A stretch of DNA of 45,069 nucleotides from Pyrinomonadaceae bacterium (lineage in GTDB: Bacteria; Acidobacteriota; Blastocatellia; Pyrinomonadales; Pyrinomonadaceae). Numbering within the stretch: position 1 is the first letter of the stretch; the number at the start of each line of letters is the position of its first letter. The stretch spans positions 1 to 45,069 of the forward strand of contig JACCSP010000317.1 in the NCBI GenBank assembly GCA_013812905.1, in the 5' to 3' direction. The notes below the pieces were generated by a model that was not told the DNA's origin, did not search any database, and saw only the letters and a program-made list of their open reading frames with translations. Of this stretch, positions 1 through 9,042 are shown in pieces. A program made the translations under genes and the position numbers.

Positions 1-46
1 ACTCGAGCTTCGACTACCTCCCGCGATAGCTTTCAAATCCCAGACC

Positions 47-70
47 AGCGCGCCACAAAAAGGTCGCGCT
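47..70. repeat. Inverted repeat (hairpin) at left edge
   Basis: Arms AGCGCG-CC and GG-CGCGCT flank an A-rich loop, with one bulged base per arm. No T-run follows on either strand, so a terminator role is weak. It could close a gene lying left of the window. The rest of positions 1-213 holds no gene that I can support; a second weak hairpin (CCACCGGC/GCTGGTGG, 127-147) lies nearer the TonB receptor gene. Confidence 0.35.
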
Positions 71-213
71 CCTCCATTTACTTCCTAATCCATCTGCCTT
101 TTAGCGAGACAGCTTATGACGACAACCCACCGGCAATAGGCTGGTGGCTGTCTATCCATCGCGACGGCAGTCCAGTTTTTCATTCGTTGGATTATTTTGG
201 AGAGGTAAACGCC

Positions 214-2442
214 ATGATTAATGATTTTGCGGTAAAGGCTTCAAACCAGGGGTTACGCCTCGCGGTTATAGTCGCCTTCGTTTCGTTGTTGAGTTTGACG
301 GGATTTGGCCAGACAAACGCCACTCTAAGAGGAACGGTAACTCTAGGTGAAAGTGGCCAGCCGATACACAACGTCCTCATTACTATAATGCAGTTGAAGC
401 GGACTGTTGGTAGCGATGAACAAGGGAAATACGAATTCAAAAACCTCTTGCCGGGCAGGTACGAGGTTCTAGCCCATTTGGATCGCGTTCCGGACATCGT
501 ACAGACCGTCGCTGTTGCCGCAGGTGCAACTGCGACCCTTGATTTTCGCGTGGAGCTTGGTGGGGTGTCGGAGCAAGTCACGGTTTCGGCGAGCGGCACG
601 GAGCAAGCCGTCTCCAGTTCTATTCAGTCCGTGGAAGTAATTGGCTCCATTGATTTGGCAAAGAAAAGCTCGATATCCCTTGGCGAAGCACTGGACGGCG
701 AATTGGGAGTTTCGAAACGAAGTTTTGGCCCTGGCACGGCGCGGCCTGTTATTCGCGGCTTTGATGGTGACCGCGTACTTGTTCTGCAGGATGGCAACAG
801 GATTGGGGGGCTGGGTTTCCAATCGGGCGATCACGCCGAGCCAATCAATGTCCTGACAGTGGAAAGGATTGAAATCGTTAAGGGTCCGGCCTCGCTGCTG
901 TACGGGAGCAACGCTATCGGCGGGGTCGTGAACGCTATCACCGGCCACGACAGCGCGCACAAAGGACTCAATGGCTACTTTACTGCGGTCGGGGGCACGA
1001 ATAGCCGCCAGGCAGGCAGCACTGCCGGTGTTGAGTTTGGAACGGAACGGTGGCTCTTCTGGGCTAATGGTGGTGGTCAACGGGCGGGCGACTACACTTC
1101 GCCGATCGGGGAGGTGAGAAACTCCTTCACTCGTGAGGGCAATGTGTCCGCCGGCGTCGGCTACTACCCAGAGAAGGGTTTCTTCAGCTTCAATTACCAG
1201 TTCGACAAACGGCGTTATGGCATCCCCTTTGACCCTGCCGAGGAAGATCCGGAGATCGTCAACCTGAATCCGCGCCGGCACAGTTTTCAATTCAATGGCG
1301 GCTTCCGAGAGGCGCAGTCGTTTGTGGAGGCCGGAAACTTCTCGGTGCAGTATAACGATTATAAGCACTCCGAAACCAATTCAGTCACCAGCGAGGTTGG
1401 CACCCTCTTCATTAATAAGACTTCCCTTTACCGCGGGATGTTCGAGCAGCGAAAGAGTGGTCGCTTATCAGGCCGCTTCGGTTTCTGGGGTCAGCACCGA
1501 GATTTTAATGCACTGGGCGAGGAAGCTCTTGCTCCACCCACAAAGCACAATGCCTTCGCTCTGTTCACTCTTCAGACACTAAATTTCGAGCGAGCTTCTT
1601 TGCAATTCGGCGGACGCGTCGAGACCAATCGCTACAATCCCACAGCAACTGATGCTAGGGGAGTTCTCCCCAGTCGAAGTTTTACTGGAGTTTCGGGCGC
1701 GCTTGGCGTTCGAGTTCCAACCTGGAGCGGTGGGGCACTAGTCGCCAACTACTCGCATTCCTACCGCGCTCCCTCGCTCGAGGAGCTCTACAACCTGGGA
1801 CCGCATCCTGGCAATCTGGCTTTCGAGATTGGTGATCCCAATCTGACACGTGAGCTTGGTAACGGTGTGGACCTCGGAGTTCGTCATTCATCAAAGCGAC
1901 TCCGCTTCGAAGCGAACGGATTCTATTATCGCATTAAAGATTTTGTTTTCCTGGCACCCACCGGAGAAGTGGACGAAGAATCGAACCTGATAATCGCGGA
2001 GTACCTGCAGGGAAATGCCCGCTATGCGGGGACCGAAGCCAAGGTTGATATTGGATTACATCCTAGCATCTGGCTCAATCTAGGGGCGGACTATGTGAAT
2101 GCTGAACTAGTTTCGACCGGCAGACCTCTGCCGCGCATTCCACCTCTGCGAGGCAAAGTCGGGCTGGAATTGCGATACAAAAGCCTGCTACTGAACCCCG
2201 AAGTGACGATGGCTCAGGACCAGACGAGACTTTTCCCCAATGAGACCAGGACGGCTGGCTACACCGCTTTTGGAATCTCCGGTTCTTACTTGATTGCGCG
2301 GCAACACGCTGCTCATATCATCTCGTTTAATGCTTTCAACCTCGGTGACCGGCTTTATCGCAACCACCTGTCCTTTATCAAGGAGTTCGCGCCCGAAATG
2401 GGTAGAGGGTTGCGGGTTACTTACACCCTACGATTCTTCTAG
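214..2442 (+). CDS. TonB-dependent outer-membrane receptor
   Basis: Outer-membrane active transporter of about 742 residues; the ligand is not deducible. It has a Sec signal peptide ending near GFGQTNA. A carboxypeptidase-regulatory-like beta-sandwich follows (about residues 35-115, from RGTV to DFRVE), then a plug domain (about 120-245, with RPVIRGFDGDRVLVLQDG and ERIEIVKGPASLLYGS). The 22-strand barrel ends in an aromatic residue (YTLRFF), as expected for BAM recognition. A TTG at 187 is in frame, but the ATG at 214 has GGAGAGG eight bases upstream and opens directly on the signal peptide, so I chose it. The N-terminal sandwich is typical of Bacteroidetes and Acidobacteria receptors. No riboswitch is visible upstream and no transport partner genes are adjacent. 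Family certain, substrate unknown. Confidence 0.95.
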   Translation: MINDFAVKASNQGLRLAVIVAFVSLLSLTGFGQTNATLRGTVTLGESGQPIHNVLITIMQLKRTVGSDEQGKYEFKNLLPGRYEVLAHLDRVPDIVQTVAVAAGATATLDFRVELGGVSEQVTVSASGTEQAVSSSIQSVEVIGSIDLAKKSSISLGEALDGELGVSKRSFGPGTARPVIRGFDGDRVLVLQDGNRIGGLGFQSGDHAEPINVLTVERIEIVKGPASLLYGSNAIGGVVNAITGHDSAHKGLNGYFTAVGGTNSRQAGSTAGVEFGTERWLFWANGGGQRAGDYTSPIGEVRNSFTREGNVSAGVGYYPEKGFFSFNYQFDKRRYGIPFDPAEEDPEIVNLNPRRHSFQFNGGFREAQSFVEAGNFSVQYNDYKHSETNSVTSEVGTLFINKTSLYRGMFEQRKSGRLSGRFGFWGQHRDFNALGEEALAPPTKHNAFALFTLQTLNFERASLQFGGRVETNRYNPTATDARGVLPSRSFTGVSGALGVRVPTWSGGALVANYSHSYRAPSLEELYNLGPHPGNLAFEIGDPNLTRELGNGVDLGVRHSSKRLRFEANGFYYRIKDFVFLAPTGEVDEESNLIIAEYLQGNARYAGTEAKVDIGLHPSIWLNLGADYVNAELVSTGRPLPRIPPLRGKVGLELRYKSLLLNPEVTMAQDQTRLFPNETRTAGYTAFGISGSYLIARQHAAHIISFNAFNLGDRLYRNHLSFIKEFAPEMGRGLRVTYTLRFF

Positions 2443-2765
2443 GCGGCTCTTCCAAGTCATTCGCCCCCTTTGGCTCAGCCTTGGGATTACATTCAAATAA
2501 GAGGAGCCCCCCGCTTTCCCCCGCCTACTCAATCGCAGCGGGCGGAAGCAGAAAACTAGAATCAAAATCGCTCAGTCGAATCGCCAGCGCGTTTCGTTGA
2601 CAGTGGCTAATTACGCACGTAAAATACGAATTCCCGTAGCCCCTCTTCGAGGTTTAATTCGCCGAGCACTGCTTTGAGTCTAGTTAAGATCATCGTCATC
2701 ACGGTTTTGATCATCCTGAGCATTCTGTTTTTGGGGCGCTTCTTCATATAGCTCGGGTTGGCTGC
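2443..2765. other. 323-bp intergenic region with promoter and tiny hydrophobic ORF
   Basis: No conventional gene. It holds a near-consensus promoter (2597-2625). On the plus strand there is also a 25-codon hydrophobic ORF from a TTG at 2674 to a stop at 2749-2751, ending in LSILFLGRFFI. A 67-codon minus-strand ORF (2607-2810) overlaps it, but I do not trust it. A weak GC-rich inverted repeat around 2515-2550 may serve the end of the receptor gene. Confidence 0.5.
2597..2625 (+). promoter_or_regulatory. Sigma70-type promoter upstream of VWA-purH
   Basis: TTGACA (2597-2602), a 17-base spacer, then TAAAAT (2620-2625): perfect -35 and 5/6 -10. Predicted start is near 2632, giving a leader of about 130 bases before the VWA gene. 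The purH gene follows after 30 bases with no promoter of its own visible, so it is probably co-transcribed. Confidence 0.65.
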
Positions 2766-3851
2766 ATGCTCGTGCCCTCCGAACCACGCAATAAAAATCT
2801 CCCAATTCAAGATTTGGTTTGTTTACGATCGCTATCGCTGTCGTTGCGCAGATCTCTTGTTCTTCTTTCCTGTACTCTCCTTTCTATCATCGCATCACTG
2901 CCGGTGACGTCACTAGCTCAGGACATCACTGAGGAGGATGAGGTTATAAGTGTCAGAACTGATCTACTACTCTTCCCCATCCGCATCAGAGATAAGCGGG
3001 GACAGAATGTAAAGAGTTTAGAACAAAGCGACCTGGCGCTGAAGGACAAGGACCAGATCACTGCTGGTCTGTATTTCGCTCCCGGCGCCGACCGGATAGC
3101 TATCGTTTTCGCGCTCGACCAATCCGGCAGCTTGCGCGAAATCATTTCCCAGCAGCGCGACGCTGCGGTAGCCCTGTTTGGTCGCTTCAGTGAACGTTCA
3201 AGTGTCGCGGTTCTTCGTTTTGCGGAATTCTCGTCCCTAGTTGTCCCTTTTGGTCGCGACCCCGCAGCGGCACGCGCGGCATTCAGTTTCGCCGCCAGTG
3301 CGAACCAACGCACCGCCATTTTCGATGCGGCCGCAAGAGCACTTAAGCTGTTTGATGAGCTTCCCCGCGTGCGAGCTGAGCGTCACATAGTTGTGCTGTT
3401 TAGCGACGGGCTCGACAATGCGAGTCAAACCAAAGCCAGTGCTGTGATTGAGACGGCCTTAGAGAAACGTGTGTCATTCTACCTGATTCATTTGCCGCTG
3501 TTTGAGCCGCGCGAAGGACGACTTGCTGTGCGTCCTCCGTCCAGAGGCTTTCGCGAACTTGCCGAGAGAACTGGCGGAAAATATTTTTTGGCGGGAGACT
3601 CCCATGATGCGCTCAAACTGAATAAGACTAACGATCTAACCCCGGTTTTCCAGTCGATTGAAGAAGATTTAAGGAGCCAGTATCTGCTAGGATTCTACAT
3701 TAGTGAAACAGCGCGCGACGGACGCAGGCATCGCTTCTCTCTTAGCCTTGTACCTCGCGGCCTCGAGTATTCAGTAGGACGTTTGGGTTATTCTCGTTCG
3801 CACGACTTTTTTGTGCATCTGCCGTCCAAGATTACAAAGAATCCAAACTAG
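2766..3851 (+). CDS. Secreted VWA-domain protein (acidobacterial VWFA-related type)
   Basis: About 361 residues; exported, probably metal-dependent protein-binding module. A long hydrophobic signal segment lies at about 28-51 (ends SLAQD). After a short beta-sandwich-like lead-in (ISVRTDLLLFPIRIRD) comes the VWA fold. Its MIDAS site is visible: D118-Q-S-G-S122, T183 (QRTAIFDA) and D214 in FSDGLDNAS. This matches the acidobacterial VWFA-related domain family, common in many paralogues in this phylum and functionally unknown. The ATG at 2766 has no good ribosome site; a downstream TTG (2814) would also preserve the signal peptide. It lies 30 bases upstream of purH on the same strand, a pairing with no obvious functional logic. 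Confidence 0.85.
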   Translation: MLVPSEPRNKNLPIQDLVCLRSLSLSLRRSLVLLSCTLLSIIASLPVTSLAQDITEEDEVISVRTDLLLFPIRIRDKRGQNVKSLEQSDLALKDKDQITAGLYFAPGADRIAIVFALDQSGSLREIISQQRDAAVALFGRFSERSSVAVLRFAEFSSLVVPFGRDPAAARAAFSFAASANQRTAIFDAAARALKLFDELPRVRAERHIVVLFSDGLDNASQTKASAVIETALEKRVSFYLIHLPLFEPREGRLAVRPPSRGFRELAERTGGKYFLAGDSHDALKLNKTNDLTPVFQSIEEDLRSQYLLGFYISETARDGRRHRFSLSLVPRGLEYSVGRLGYSRSHDFFVHLPSKITKNPN

Positions 3852-3881
3852 GATATCTCATCCCGTCGCATTCGAACCAAA

Positions 3882-5588
3882 ATGACTGAAAACGACGATC
3901 CGGGACTGAGGCTCATACGTAGAGCATTGATCAGCGTCTCAGATAAGACGGGCATCCCTGAGTTCGCGCGGGACTTGAGGCGATTAGGGGTTGAGATCAT
4001 CAGTACTGGAGGCACGGCGAAAGTTCTGAGAAAAGCGGGCATCGAAGTTCGCGAAGTCGCTGACCTAACCGGATTCCCGGAAATACTGGACGGACGGGTT
4101 AAAACTCTGCACCCACGAATTCATGGCGGTTTGCTTGCTCTTAGAGACAACCCGGCGCACCAGGCAGCGATGCGGGAACAGGGCATCGAGCCCATAGACA
4201 TGGTCGTAGTGAATCTCTATCCATTTGAACAGACAGTTGCTCGCGAGGGAGTCACGCTTGGCGACGCAATCGAGCAAATCGATATCGGCGGGCCGGCCCT
4301 GGTTCGCTCATCCGCTAAGAATTTCAACGATGTAGCCGTCCTCGTCTCTCCCGCGCTCTACGGGAGGGTCACAAAAGAATTGCAGTCGAACAGTGGTTCG
4401 CTTTTGCTCTCGACGCGCGCCCGCCTCGCACGGCTGGCGTTCATCCAGACCGCGAAGTACGACCGTGCTATCGTCGACTATCTGAGCTCGACGGTGCATA
4501 CGCTTGAAAAGAACCCGCTCTCGGACGCAGCCTTGGATGAGGTAGATCAGCATTTTTATTTAACACGAGAGAAGATGCGCTCGACTCAATCGTTTGGGAC
4601 GGAGAGTGTCAGAAATTCGGCGGATCAAGTCCGCTCAGATGCGCAGGACTCCTTCCCGGATGGCATCGTGCTGTCAGGCAGAAAGCAATTTGATTTGCGC
4701 TACGGCGAGAATCCGCATCAGCGGGCCGCCCTCTACTCGGCGGAGGAGACCGGTGGGATCGCGCGCGCCCAAGTGCTCGGTGGCAAGGAGATGTCCTACA
4801 ACAACTATGTCGATGCCGATGCTGCCTGGCGACTCGTCTGCGATTTTAAAAGCATAACTTGTGCGATTATCAAGCACACAAATCCGGCTGGAGTCGGGCA
4901 AGGCGGAACCGCGGCGGAAGCTTACCGAAGTGCCTTAGCTACTGATCCGGTTTCAGCTTTCGGGGCCATCGTTGCTTTTAATCGAACTGTGGACGACGAA
5001 GCAGCCAGGGCGGTGACTGAGATTTTCACGGAAGTGATAATCGCGCCTGAATACTCTACAAGTGCTCTTGAAATTTTGCGCGCGAAGAAGAATCTGCGAG
5101 TCCTACGTCCGGGGACTTCGGAAGCGGCTGGCGAACTGGAGTACAAGCAGATTAGTGGTGGCATGCTCGTGCAAACGCGCGACATTCGCAAGCTAACGGA
5201 GAAAGATCTCCAGATTGTCAGTAAGCGGCAGCCAAAGGAAGATGAGATCCGTGCCCTGCTTTTCGCCTGGATTGTCTGTAAACACACGAAATCGAATGCA
5301 ATCGTGTATGCGCGCGATGGGCAGAGTGTCGGGATCGGTGCAGGGCAGATGTCGCGCATTGATTCGGTAAAGATTGGGGCGATGCGCGCTCAACTTCCTT
5401 TACAAGGTTCAGTGCTCGCGTCGGATGCGTTCTTTCCCTTTCGTGATGGTATTGACGAAGCCGCTCGACATGGGATCTCGGCCGCTATACAACCCGGCGG
5501 CTCAATGCGCGATGCGGAAGTGATTGCCGCCGCAAATGAGCATGACCTCGCAATGGTCTTCACTGGCATTCGTCACTTCAAACATTAG
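3882..5588 (+). CDS. purH: Bifunctional AICAR formyltransferase / IMP cyclohydrolase
   Basis: Catalyses the last two steps of purine biosynthesis (AICAR to FAICAR using 10-formyl-THF, then ring closure to IMP) in the cytoplasm. The N-terminal MGS-like cyclohydrolase domain (about 10-160) carries KTLHPRIHGG at residues 74-83. The C-terminal AICARFT domain carries YGENPHQRA, CAIIKHTNPAGVG and the near-terminal DAFFPFRDGIDEAA plus IQPGGSMRD. At 568 residues it is longer than the usual 510-530. The extra length is largely a polar insertion around residues 205-245, between the cyclohydrolase domain and the YGENPHQ motif. No other pur genes lie in the window. Identity is secure. Confidence 0.97.
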   Translation: MTENDDPGLRLIRRALISVSDKTGIPEFARDLRRLGVEIISTGGTAKVLRKAGIEVREVADLTGFPEILDGRVKTLHPRIHGGLLALRDNPAHQAAMREQGIEPIDMVVVNLYPFEQTVAREGVTLGDAIEQIDIGGPALVRSSAKNFNDVAVLVSPALYGRVTKELQSNSGSLLLSTRARLARLAFIQTAKYDRAIVDYLSSTVHTLEKNPLSDAALDEVDQHFYLTREKMRSTQSFGTESVRNSADQVRSDAQDSFPDGIVLSGRKQFDLRYGENPHQRAALYSAEETGGIARAQVLGGKEMSYNNYVDADAAWRLVCDFKSITCAIIKHTNPAGVGQGGTAAEAYRSALATDPVSAFGAIVAFNRTVDDEAARAVTEIFTEVIIAPEYSTSALEILRAKKNLRVLRPGTSEAAGELEYKQISGGMLVQTRDIRKLTEKDLQIVSKRQPKEDEIRALLFAWIVCKHTKSNAIVYARDGQSVGIGAGQMSRIDSVKIGAMRAQLPLQGSVLASDAFFPFRDGIDEAARHGISAAIQPGGSMRDAEVIAAANEHDLAMVFTGIRHFKH

Positions 5589-5759
5589 TCGAAAGCTTAA
5601 GCAAGAGTCAGAAAGGTTGGGCATGCAATTGGGATCGTTAGAAGGCAATTGTTCCTACACGCGGGAACGGATTATTCGTTAACGTTGAATTTACATCTTG
5701 CTACAGTAGCAACCGTTGAACCATACTGCGGGCACTAACCGGCACTTCTTGTTAAGAAA

Positions 5760-6737
5760 ATGGCGGACTCAGATTCAGAGCTCGAGACGACAGAGTTTGT
5801 GCGCTGCCGTTACTGCGGCCAGCGCAACCAAACGAAACCAGGAAGCAGTGAGCCTCGCTGCGGGCGTTGCCGGCTGCTGCTTTCCAATGAGCCGCACAAG
5901 AAATTTGCCAACCTGAATAAGGAGCAATATATTCACCCGGCAGATAGCCGCGCGCTCGCCGCCCTGAAAGCCATTCCGGGCATTGATTCCGCACTCAAGA
6001 AACTACTGGTCGTAACTGGAGAATCGGCTATTCGAGTCATCTTCACAGCCAGTGCCGTCAAGGTGACACGGGAACAATGCCCTGATCTTCATGCCAAGCT
6101 GACAATTGCCTGCAACACTCTGGGCGTCGAAACTCCAGACCTCTTTGTACAACAGAGCCCTGTGGCCAACGCGTTTACAGGCGGTGTAGAGCGTCCTGTG
6201 ATTGTCCTCTATTCGCAGCTCATCGAGCGCTTGAGCGATGAGGAGGTACTGGCGGTAGTCGCGCATGAAGTCGGTCACATCCACGCCGAACATGTTCTTT
6301 ACCTCACGGCCGCGCGCTTAATTGAATATCTGGCCAAGACCGCGGTCCTGGCATCTCCACTGACCGGAATCGTCAAAGAGCTGCTGACCTTAACCATGCG
6401 GACGGCCTTACTTGCCTGGGCTCGACGCGCAGAGCTTTCCTGTGATCGCGCGGCGCTACTCGTAACTCAAGACGCAAACGTGATCGGTCGAACAATGATG
6501 AAACTGGCAGGCGGAACATACGCTTCCAAGGTGGACTACGAGCGGTTTCTCGGTCAAGCCCGTGACTTCGAAAGGAACTACGACGCCAAAGCTCTCGACC
6601 GTTTTTGGGCTGACGTTATCACCGCCGGTCTTAGCCACCCCTTTCCAGTCTGGCGCGTGTCGGAGATTTTGAAGTGGGTAGAAAGCGGTGATTACAAACG
6701 ACTCCTGACTGGTAAGCCGGAAAGTGAAGCGGCGTAA
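5760..6737 (+). CDS. M48 family zinc metallopeptidase with N-terminal zinc ribbon
   Basis: A 325-residue gluzincin-type endopeptidase. Zinc ligands are visible as H169-E-V-G-H173 and E223 (in RRAELSCDRAA), the HExxH plus downstream ExxxD arrangement of M48 (HtpX/Ste24/Oma1). Two hydrophobic stretches lie between HExxH and the third ligand (about 180-218), suggesting membrane association. Unlike HtpX it begins with a four-cysteine zinc ribbon: C16, C19, C34, C37. There is no signal peptide, so the ribbon is probably cytosolic. A role in membrane-protein quality control is a family-level guess. The upstream 171-base gap shows no clear promoter. Downstream, a 91-bp heptamer element separates it from fabI. 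Confidence 0.9.
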   Translation: MADSDSELETTEFVRCRYCGQRNQTKPGSSEPRCGRCRLLLSNEPHKKFANLNKEQYIHPADSRALAALKAIPGIDSALKKLLVVTGESAIRVIFTASAVKVTREQCPDLHAKLTIACNTLGVETPDLFVQQSPVANAFTGGVERPVIVLYSQLIERLSDEEVLAVVAHEVGHIHAEHVLYLTAARLIEYLAKTAVLASPLTGIVKELLTLTMRTALLAWARRAELSCDRAALLVTQDANVIGRTMMKLAGGTYASKVDYERFLGQARDFERNYDAKALDRFWADVITAGLSHPFPVWRVSEILKWVESGDYKRLLTGKPESEAA

Positions 6738-6740
6738 TCA

Positions 6741-6831
6741 GTCCAAGGTCCAACATCCAACACCCAAAGACGATTTGGATTCGCGGACTTTGGACCTTGG
6801 ACCTTGGACCTTGGACTTTTGATTTTGGACC
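6741..6831. repeat. Heptamer-periodic mirrored repeat element A
   Basis: Thirteen consecutive 7-bp units in register from 6741 to 6831. The left arm has GTCCAAG, GTCCAAC, ATCCAAC, ACCCAAA. The right arm is the complementary series with TTGGACC four times plus TTGGACT. The arms can pair into a long imperfect hairpin. It fills the whole M48-fabI gap and stops one base before the fabI start codon. Confidence 0.85.
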
Positions 6832-6832
6832 T

Positions 6833-7597
6833 ATGTTGCAAAACAAATACGGAATCATTTTCGGTGTCGCAAACAAACGCTCGATCGCCTGGGCGACTGC
6901 TCTTTCATTACACGGAGCCGGCGCGCGTCTCGCGTTTTCTTACCAGGGCGAACGTCTCAAACAGAATGTCGACAATCTAACTCGTGACGTCATGCCTAAT
7001 TCACTAATTTTGCCGTGCGACGTCACCAAGCAAGATGAAGTGGACGAGACGTTTCGGCGCGTCGGTGAAGAATTTGGCCGGCTGGATTTTCTCATTCACA
7101 GCATCGCCTATGCCCCGAGAGAAGCACTAGAAGGCGAATATCTTGATACAAGCCGGGATGCCTTCGTAGCAGCGCTCGAAATCAGCGCGTATTCGCTGGC
7201 TCAACTTGCTCGTGCTGCAGTTCCTTTAATGACCGAAGGTGGCAGCCTCGTCTCGATGACTTACTACGGTGCAGAAAAAGTGGTCGCTGGATACAACGTT
7301 ATGGGAATTGCGAAGGCAGCCCTGGAGGCCAGCACTCGGTACCTGGCACTCGATCTCGGGCCGCGTAACATCCGCATTAACACGATCAGTGCTGGTCCTA
7401 TTCAGACCCTTTCTGCTCGCGGCGTCTCGGATTTCACATCCATGATGAAGCATCACGCCGAGCGGGCGCCGCTGCGCCGTAATGTGGAGGCACGTGAGGT
7501 TGGTGATACAGCACTTTTCTTGTGCAGCCCGCTCTCATCCGGAATCACCGGGGAGGTGATCCATGTGGACTGCGGTTACAACATCATGGGAATGTAA
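6833..7597 (+). CDS. fabI: Enoyl-[acyl-carrier-protein] reductase, FabI type
   Basis: NAD(P)H-dependent reduction of trans-2-enoyl-ACP, the last step of each fatty-acid elongation cycle. An SDR-type Rossmann fold of 254 residues (usual about 255-260). It opens KYGIIFGVANKRSIAWA, the FabI variant of the glycine-rich nucleotide site. The FabI catalytic pattern Tyr-x6-Lys is at YNVMGIAK, preceded by SLVSMTYYGAEK. It ends with the usual GITGEVIHVDCGYNIMGM. The ATG at 6833 was chosen because homologues start at this point. An in-frame ATG at 6797 lies inside the repeat element and would add repeat-encoded residues. No Shine-Dalgarno precedes the start; the leader is the heptamer repeat itself. Confidence 0.95.
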   Translation: MLQNKYGIIFGVANKRSIAWATALSLHGAGARLAFSYQGERLKQNVDNLTRDVMPNSLILPCDVTKQDEVDETFRRVGEEFGRLDFLIHSIAYAPREALEGEYLDTSRDAFVAALEISAYSLAQLARAAVPLMTEGGSLVSMTYYGAEKVVAGYNVMGIAKAALEASTRYLALDLGPRNIRINTISAGPIQTLSARGVSDFTSMMKHHAERAPLRRNVEAREVGDTALFLCSPLSSGITGEVIHVDCGYNIMGM

Positions 7598-7704
7598 GTG
7601 ACATAGACTTAGTCTGGGCGTCGCAAAAGACCGTCTGCTAGCAATGGAAGCGAATCCGGGCTCATTGGTCACAAACCGAAGTCTGTGCCACCTAAGGAGG
7701 CGTG

Positions 7705-8481
7705 ATGAAAAAGCCAACGGAAGCTGAACGGCGGCAGGCAGAACGGCGTCATCCGCACCCGACCCAGGACGAACAGCTTCTCGAGAGTCCGCGCAGTGAT
7801 GAATTTACCCACACCGACACCTGGCGGGTGTTTCGCATTATGGGTGAATTCGTTGAGGGGTTTGATGAACTCGCCAGCCTCACCCGGGGTATTTCTCTTT
7901 TTGGTTCCGCCCGCATCAAGCCCGAGGATCCGTACTACAAAGCTGCGGAAGAAACCGCGGCGCTGCTGGCGCGTGAGGGATTCGTCGTAATCACTGGAGG
8001 CGGACCAGGCATGATGGAGGCCGCGAACAAAGGGGCTTTTGAAGCCGGGGGACTTTCGGTCGGCTGCAACATCGAACTTCCTTTCGAACAAGGGCCCAAC
8101 CGGTATCTGACGCGTTCCCTGACCTTCCGCTACTTCTTCGTCCGCAAGATGATGTTCGTCAAATATAGCCTCGGCTTCATCATCTTCCCCGGGGGCTTCG
8201 GGACTCTTGATGAGCTCTTTGAAGCGCTCACTCTGATTCAAACTCGCAAGATCCGTAACTTTCCAGTGGTGCTATTCGGTTCAGCGTACTGGACCGGCCT
8301 ATTGAACTGGATCCGAGACTTCGCCTTGAAAGAAGGAAAGATCTCCGAGCAGGATTTAAAGCTTCTGCATGTGACCGACTCGCCCGCAGAAGTTGTTCAG
8401 ATTGTAATCAATAGCCAAAGCTCACTGCGCGTTCTCGATAAAACGCTAGCGGATGACTACCGAGAACTGGAGGCGAGGTGA
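7705..8481 (+). CDS. LOG family (TIGR00730-type) nucleotide phosphoribohydrolase-like protein
   Basis: A 258-residue cytoplasmic protein of the LOG/former lysine-decarboxylase-like family. Characterised members cleave the N-glycosidic bond of nucleoside 5'-monophosphates. The family signatures are present: GGGPGMMEAANKGA and PGGFGTLDELFE (the PGGxGTxxE active-site loop), with upstream SLFGSARIKP. About 50 N-terminal residues precede the core, beginning with a charged, Arg-rich stretch. AAGGAGG lies at 7694-7700. The ATG at 7705 gives a 4-base spacer, the GTG at 7702 only one, so ATG is chosen. Substrate cannot be told from sequence. Confidence 0.9.
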   Translation: MKKPTEAERRQAERRHPHPTQDEQLLESPRSDEFTHTDTWRVFRIMGEFVEGFDELASLTRGISLFGSARIKPEDPYYKAAEETAALLAREGFVVITGGGPGMMEAANKGAFEAGGLSVGCNIELPFEQGPNRYLTRSLTFRYFFVRKMMFVKYSLGFIIFPGGFGTLDELFEALTLIQTRKIRNFPVVLFGSAYWTGLLNWIRDFALKEGKISEQDLKLLHVTDSPAEVVQIVINSQSSLRVLDKTLADDYRELEAR

Positions 8482-8649
8482 CAGTTTCAATTCTGTGAGA
8501 ACCTGCCCGTCAGAACGGCGAGCGGTAGCCGCCCGGTCAGATCTGCCGTGGCTCTAAGCAGAAAGACCGACACAAGATACTTACAGATAGATCTAAGATT
8601 CCGCCAGCTCCCTTGCAATATAAAAAAGGATCGGAATGTGATTAGGTAC

Positions 8650-9042
8650 TTAGCTAACTTGGGAATCGAGGCTGGCTGAGAGCCACTTAAGGTAAGAGGC
8701 AGATCCGGCGGTTATTGGTAAGGCAATAATCTCGGGGGTCTCATAACTGTGAAGCGCCCGCACCTCACGCTCAACCTTTTCAAATTTCGAACGGGCCGTC
8801 TTGGCGATGAGTAAAACCTCGGTCTCACGCTCGATCATTCCCTTCCAGCGATATACGGAATTCACGTGCGGCAAGATTTGAACGCATGCAGCCAGCTGCG
8901 CGCCAACCAGCATTTCGGCGAGCCTATTCGCCTCTGCGACGTCCGCAGCGGTCATCAGTATCATGATTGGGTCCGATGATTCAGTTGTCACCCCGCTGAG
9001 TAGGCCTTTCCGCGGTGGTCCTTCACCGCGTCTCAATGTCAT
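8650..9042 (-). CDS. cutA: CutA-type divalent-cation tolerance protein
   Basis: Small trimeric ferredoxin-like protein of the CutA1 family, linked in E. coli to copper tolerance; its true role is unsettled. Visible signatures: LVGAQLAACVQILP, VNSVYRWKGMIERETEVLLIAKT and HSYETPEIIALPI. The 130-residue reading from ATG 9042 has a good GAGGAGAG site and overlaps the DUF2007 gene by 20 bases. CutA proteins are usually about 105 residues, so an internal ATG at 8964 (protein starting MILMTAADV) is a real alternative. Last gene of the long minus-strand block. It converges with the LOG gene across 168 bases in which I see nothing definite. Confidence 0.9.
   Translation of the reverse strand: MTLRRGEGPPRKGLLSGVTTESSDPIMILMTAADVAEANRLAEMLVGAQLAACVQILPHVNSVYRWKGMIERETEVLLIAKTARSKFEKVEREVRALHSYETPEIIALPITAGSASYLKWLSASLDSQVS

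Noticed and set aside
469-1368. 299-codon minus-strand ORF antisense to the TonB receptor
   Set aside because: It overlaps the well-supported receptor sense frame, lacks any family motif and has no ribosome site.
2607-2810. 67-codon minus-strand ORF between the TonB receptor and VWA genes
   Set aside because: Overlaps the strong plus-strand promoter and the VWA start, no family similarity that I can see, no good ribosome site.
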